NCBI GenBank assembly: GCA_036937835.1
Contig: CM072862.1
Span: forward strand, 9,093,501-9,157,500
DNA from: Pampus argenteus
Taxonomy: Eukaryota > Chordata > Actinopteri > Scombriformes > Stromateidae
Direction of reading: 5' to 3'
Length of the DNA: 64,000 nucleotides
Part shown: positions 60,761-64,000 of the stretch, one piece after another
How positions within the stretch are numbered: position 1 is the stretch's first letter
How the letters are laid out: each line of letters opens with the position of its first letter
Program-made: the position numbers and the translations under genes
Notes under the pieces: generated by a model
What the model saw: only the letters and a program-made list of their open reading frames with translations
The model's database searches: none
Told to the model about the DNA's origin: nothing

Positions 60761-60781
60761 CACACACACACACACACACAC
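60761..60781. repeat. (CA)10 microsatellite
   Basis: A pure CA run following an AT-rich segment. Confidence 0.95.
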
Positions 60782-60999
60782 AAGCACACCAGCAAGCCAA
60801 CAAGCACACAGATGAGCTACTACAACCTCAAAATCCCTTTATTACCTCTCGTTGTGGAGAGGATACAGAAGTGGCCTGCCATGTGCTTCACTCCGTGTAT
60901 ATAAACCCTTAAAGCCTTGTCCCACACCCAATGAAAGGCAAGTGCAATCTGTAAGCAACCCTGTTCCCATATGGGCCAGTCTGCCATGGGCCTCGTTTC

Positions 61000-61110
61000 C
61001 CTTTGTCCTGCAGATCTCTGAGGGCCAAGGCCCGCACACCCCAGCCTAGCTCCGGGCATTTAATAAATATGCACCTTTCAGTTGCTGTGAAGATCCCAAC
61101 CAGCTAATCT
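61000..61110. promoter_or_regulatory. Possible conserved regulatory block
   Basis: GGGCATTTAATAAATATGCACC and CAGCTAATCTCATCACAGG in complex DNA with retained CpGs. A second complex patch with TTTGTCTTTGTGTCATTGC lies at 61355-61440. Confidence 0.2.
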
Positions 61111-62899
61111 CATCACAGGCTGGGGACCCTCCACATATGTAAATCTACATCTGTTCCCCTTCAAAGAGAGAGATTCTCTAGGATTATCCCGCACACAGAC
61201 CCAGACGCACACACACACACAAGCACATTTAAGTACTTGTTTCTCCCACATGGTCAATGCCAATCAAGTTGTCCCCCCTGCACCACATGTACTCGTCTGC
61301 TGTCCCCACACTCCAAAGATACCCTCCTTTCTCAATTAGCCTGATAAAAAGCAATGGCCAAGAAATTTGTCTTTGTGTCATTGCTTAGTACTTTCCTTGG
61401 TGGGAAGTGACAAGCCACAGCCTTAAAAAAAAGCTGCCCCTTGCCTAAAGGCTATCACTGGCATTAGGGGTGCTGGGGCCAGGGCCCATAAAGAGCAGTG
61501 CCAGAGGCCCAGGAAGCTGGCACCATACTGAGAGAAGCATCCTATAGCGCCCTGGGATATCATTTTACATCCCGGCAACACAGGATTAGCTTGTTCTCTA
61601 GCTGGGAGCTGCCATGAAACAGTCTATGGGAAAGACAGCTTCATCAAAAGTGACTGACTCTCAGATGACAGTACAGATTTATACAAGGCTGGAAGGTCTA
61701 AATGTGCAACCATCCAACACAAACTGCATGTATATTCAAAAAACAAATACAATTCAACAATTGTAGTGGTGAGTAAATAATGTTTTTCTAGTCGATGTGG
61801 TTTGAGACCTCAGGGAGAGATACTTGCTAATAGAAACAAACAAGCTTCTGAGGACTTTACTTGAAATACAGCTTGACTACCTCATGAAATGTGTTTTCCC
61901 TTGTCATAATCACCAATGCAGCAATTGTATGATTAAGCACCTTTTTAAATAATAAACAAAATGATAATTGAAGAAATAATAATAAAAAAAAAAGATAATT
62001 AGATGGTATAGTAAGACAATATATATGAGATGCAACTCCGGGGTACACCCCCAGTGGCTGAAACTTTTCTTTGCAGAATAGTACATGCTGTTTACAGTAG
62101 TGTTAGTATAAATTGAGAAAGACTGCTAATACATCATAGTTCAGCAGAAAACAACAGATTCCATAGGTGAAGCTCCTCGTTATATTATACACAAGATTAC
62201 ATATACTCTATGACTGAGCCAAGGTTTGCCTGGGGGTGGGGGTGTAGACAAGGGGACGTAGAAACTGTCCCTAATTCATCATTACTTGCAGTGCAACCAT
62301 ATCAGTAGGCAAAAAGCATCAATCAATCATGAGTGTTTGCTTAACCTCTGGTGAAATACTTCCCATCATGCCTGGATTGCAGCCATTACACAAGCTTATG
62401 GTGACAGTAGCACTGACATAAGGTGCTTACACACGAATATTACCGGTGACAGATGAATATATTGGCTTATTTTACTGTTGTGGAACTATGTGGTTATGGG
62501 CTATTTGTTGGGATTTTTATAATTTGGTTTCAGGGAATGTGCAATAATATACTCCAATGCCCTTTATGCAAGCCTAGGTATAACGCTGTTTGGATCTCAG
62601 TCTAAATTCAAAAGTTTATGTATAGACCTTTTGATGAAATATATTGTGGATCAACAGAAGTGAAACATAACCAGTAACAACAAGTAAAATGATTAATGAT
62701 TGATTTTGATGTGCGACCTTTCACCAGTGACCAGTACTACTGTGCAAATACTGCTTCACCAAAATCAATCATGTACATGTTAAATTTAATTCACCTTGCG
62801 ATGGACCAGCATGTTCACATGCGCTGGTAATGTATAATTAGATTTTAAAAAAGGCTCAAACACAAAGAAAGACCATCTGACACGACATAACAGCTACAC

Positions 62900-63010
62900 A
62901 GAGAATGGTTGTTAAGACATGTTCGATAGATCCGATTTGCATGTTTAATTAAGCTATCAGCTCAGTACAACAGAGACCCAAAACCTAAAGCCGCAGAGTC
63001 AACAGCCCCT
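62900..63010. promoter_or_regulatory. Candidate enhancer-like block with POU octamer and homeodomain site
   Basis: An exact POU octamer ATTTGCAT (62935-62942) lies two bases from TTTAATTAAG (62944-62953), a palindromic homeodomain core, in repeat-free complex DNA. Such POU-homeodomain composites are common in neural and early-embryo enhancers. Inferred from motif only. Confidence 0.35.
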
Positions 63011-63029
63011 GTAATAACACCTCCCTCCG

Positions 63030-63112
63030 GTCAGAGGGGCAGAGGAGAAGTGGAGGGAGGAGAAGAGGGAGGAGGAGAGGAGGGAGGAGAAGAGGAGGCA
63101 GGCAAAGAGGGT
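63030..63112 (+). repeat. GGA-rich polypurine tract
   Basis: About 80 bp almost entirely A/G on the plus strand with repeated GGAGGA and GAAGAGG units. It is a candidate triplex-forming (H-DNA) tract. Confidence 0.9.
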
Positions 63113-63439
63113 GTGGGGGGGTTGCAGTCAGTCACTAATACACTGAAAAGAAAAGCGCAAAGCTTTTCATTAACACCCTGTGAAAGGCACATTCACACTC
63201 CAGCCCACTAATTAAGTCAGGCCTCACTCACTAGGGAGCAGCAGTAAAGGGGAGAGAGGGAGAGTGTGGAGAGAAAGAAATAGAGTTCAGTTAAGAGAGC
63301 GAAAAATAAGAACACTTGGAAAATTGAAAGGGGGGGAAGAGCTAAAAAGTGTAGTGAAGAGATGGAAAAGAACGATGGACATGCAAAGAGAGAGTGAGGG
63401 AGCAAAAGAAGGAGGGAGGTACAGGGATAATATCTCTGC

Positions 63440-63630
63440 CTCTAATCAGGTTGATTTTAAAGTCACTCATTGCCAGTCCACTGCAGGCCTCATTAACTCG
63501 CCCCTGGCTGGTATCATTGTTCAAGCAGCGTTTGAAATCCACCAAAGGAATGGAGATTTGCTTTAATCCGGGCCCATCAAAGGTAACACTGATGCTGCAG
63601 TGACGCTGTACCTCTGGATTAGGCCAAGCT
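63440..63630. promoter_or_regulatory. Candidate enhancer-like block with paired TCF and OTX motifs
   Basis: Two TCF/LEF-like sites, CACCAAAGG (63540-63548) and CATCAAAGG (63575-63583), alternate with two OTX/bicoid-type cores, TAATCC (63564-63569) and, on the reverse, GGATTA (63616-63621). The surrounding 190 bp is complex and CpG-retaining. Three overlapping frames are open but unrecognised. The arrangement is what an anterior neural Wnt-responsive enhancer might show, which is inference. Confidence 0.38.
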
Positions 63631-64000
63631 CGAGGGGAGAGAGAGAAGAGAGCGGGCAGAACGAGTGAGTAAGAGGGACCCATCCTCAAAATTTAACCAT
63701 TTCAAATTCAGAAGGTGACAGGTCTCAAGAGCCTCACCGGCAATGCAGATGACACTTTCAGGCAGCATTTGAATAATCTGGATGGTCTAGGTTACATAAT
63801 TATGCCATGACAATTTGGGCACATATGTCAGAGCACAGTCTGGCAGCCAGTGTGTCAGTGTGGGGAAGCTTACAGGGGTAGGGATAAGCAGCATACTGTC
63901 CCTGCATTTACTCTTCTCCACTGTGCTCCGCTAGGTGCTGATTTGGGAAAATTTGCAATTCAAAACAACTTTTGTTGAAAAGAATATTTTTTTCTCATGA

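Larger units (their letters stand above)
57059..64000. other. Noncoding stretch, no gene recognised
   Basis: Contains a proline-rich 133-codon plus frame at 57599-58000 without recognised domain, pyrimidine-rich DNA (59230-59330), an AT-rich segment (60.56-60.75 kb) and an A10 run near 61984. From 62.9 kb to 63.7 kb it becomes GC-richer and purine-rich, and holds the strongest enhancer-like blocks of the window. Nothing recognised in 58.0-60.5 kb. Confidence 0.65.

Overview
The window reads as nuclear DNA of a vertebrate, most likely a ray-finned (teleost, perhaps percomorph) fish. This is inferred from very dense CA/GT microsatellites, many stop codons in all frames, intron-like splice signals, and decayed transposon pieces resembling fish families: a Tc1-like terminal repeat, an L2-like LINE 3' tail, an (AAATC)n-tailed retroposon end and a CpG-decayed short DNA transposon. 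There is no bacterial organisation, no CRISPR array and no rRNA. No intact tRNA was seen.

No protein-coding gene could be recognised. The longest open frames (164, 144, 134, 133 and 131 codons) have no recognisable domain, and several are translated CA repeats. The window is best described as a gene desert or the inside of very large introns. Four short segments have good splice signals around an open frame: minus strand 43734-43794 and 27104-27203, which are phase-compatible with each other, and plus strand 12613-12743 and 22800-22884. A TATA box followed by a short segment ending in a strong splice donor lies at 6071-6169. All five are hypotheses.

Layout. 1-6 kb: unannotated noncoding DNA with microsatellites and three telomere-like units. 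6-14 kb: the TATA/donor candidate, a Tc1-like TIR remnant, purine-rich DNA (10.2-10.8 kb) and a long regulatory-looking block (13.4-13.8 kb). 14-24 kb: the largest (CA)n array, preceded by alternating CG, and a POU-octamer block at 17.6-17.9 kb. 24-34 kb: the decayed DNA transposon, the 27.1 kb exon-like segment, a TCF/MEIS-motif block (28.8-29.05 kb) and an (AAAAT)n array. 34-42 kb: hairpins, a G-rich tract, several enhancer-like blocks and the LINE tail. 42-52 kb: the 43.7 kb exon-like segment, the (AAATC)n retroposon end, and a repeat cluster (49.4-51.6 kb) containing two diverged copies of a ~146 bp unit and two copies of a 40 bp unit. 52-64 kb: NKX-, OTX-, TCF- and POU-motif blocks, ending in a dense candidate regulatory cluster at 62.9-63.63 kb.

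No coding system is visible, so no pathway can be described. The best functional hypothesis is a regulatory landscape for a developmental gene lying outside the window. The regulatory calls rest on motif content and sequence texture only. They need a cross-species alignment, which could not be run here.
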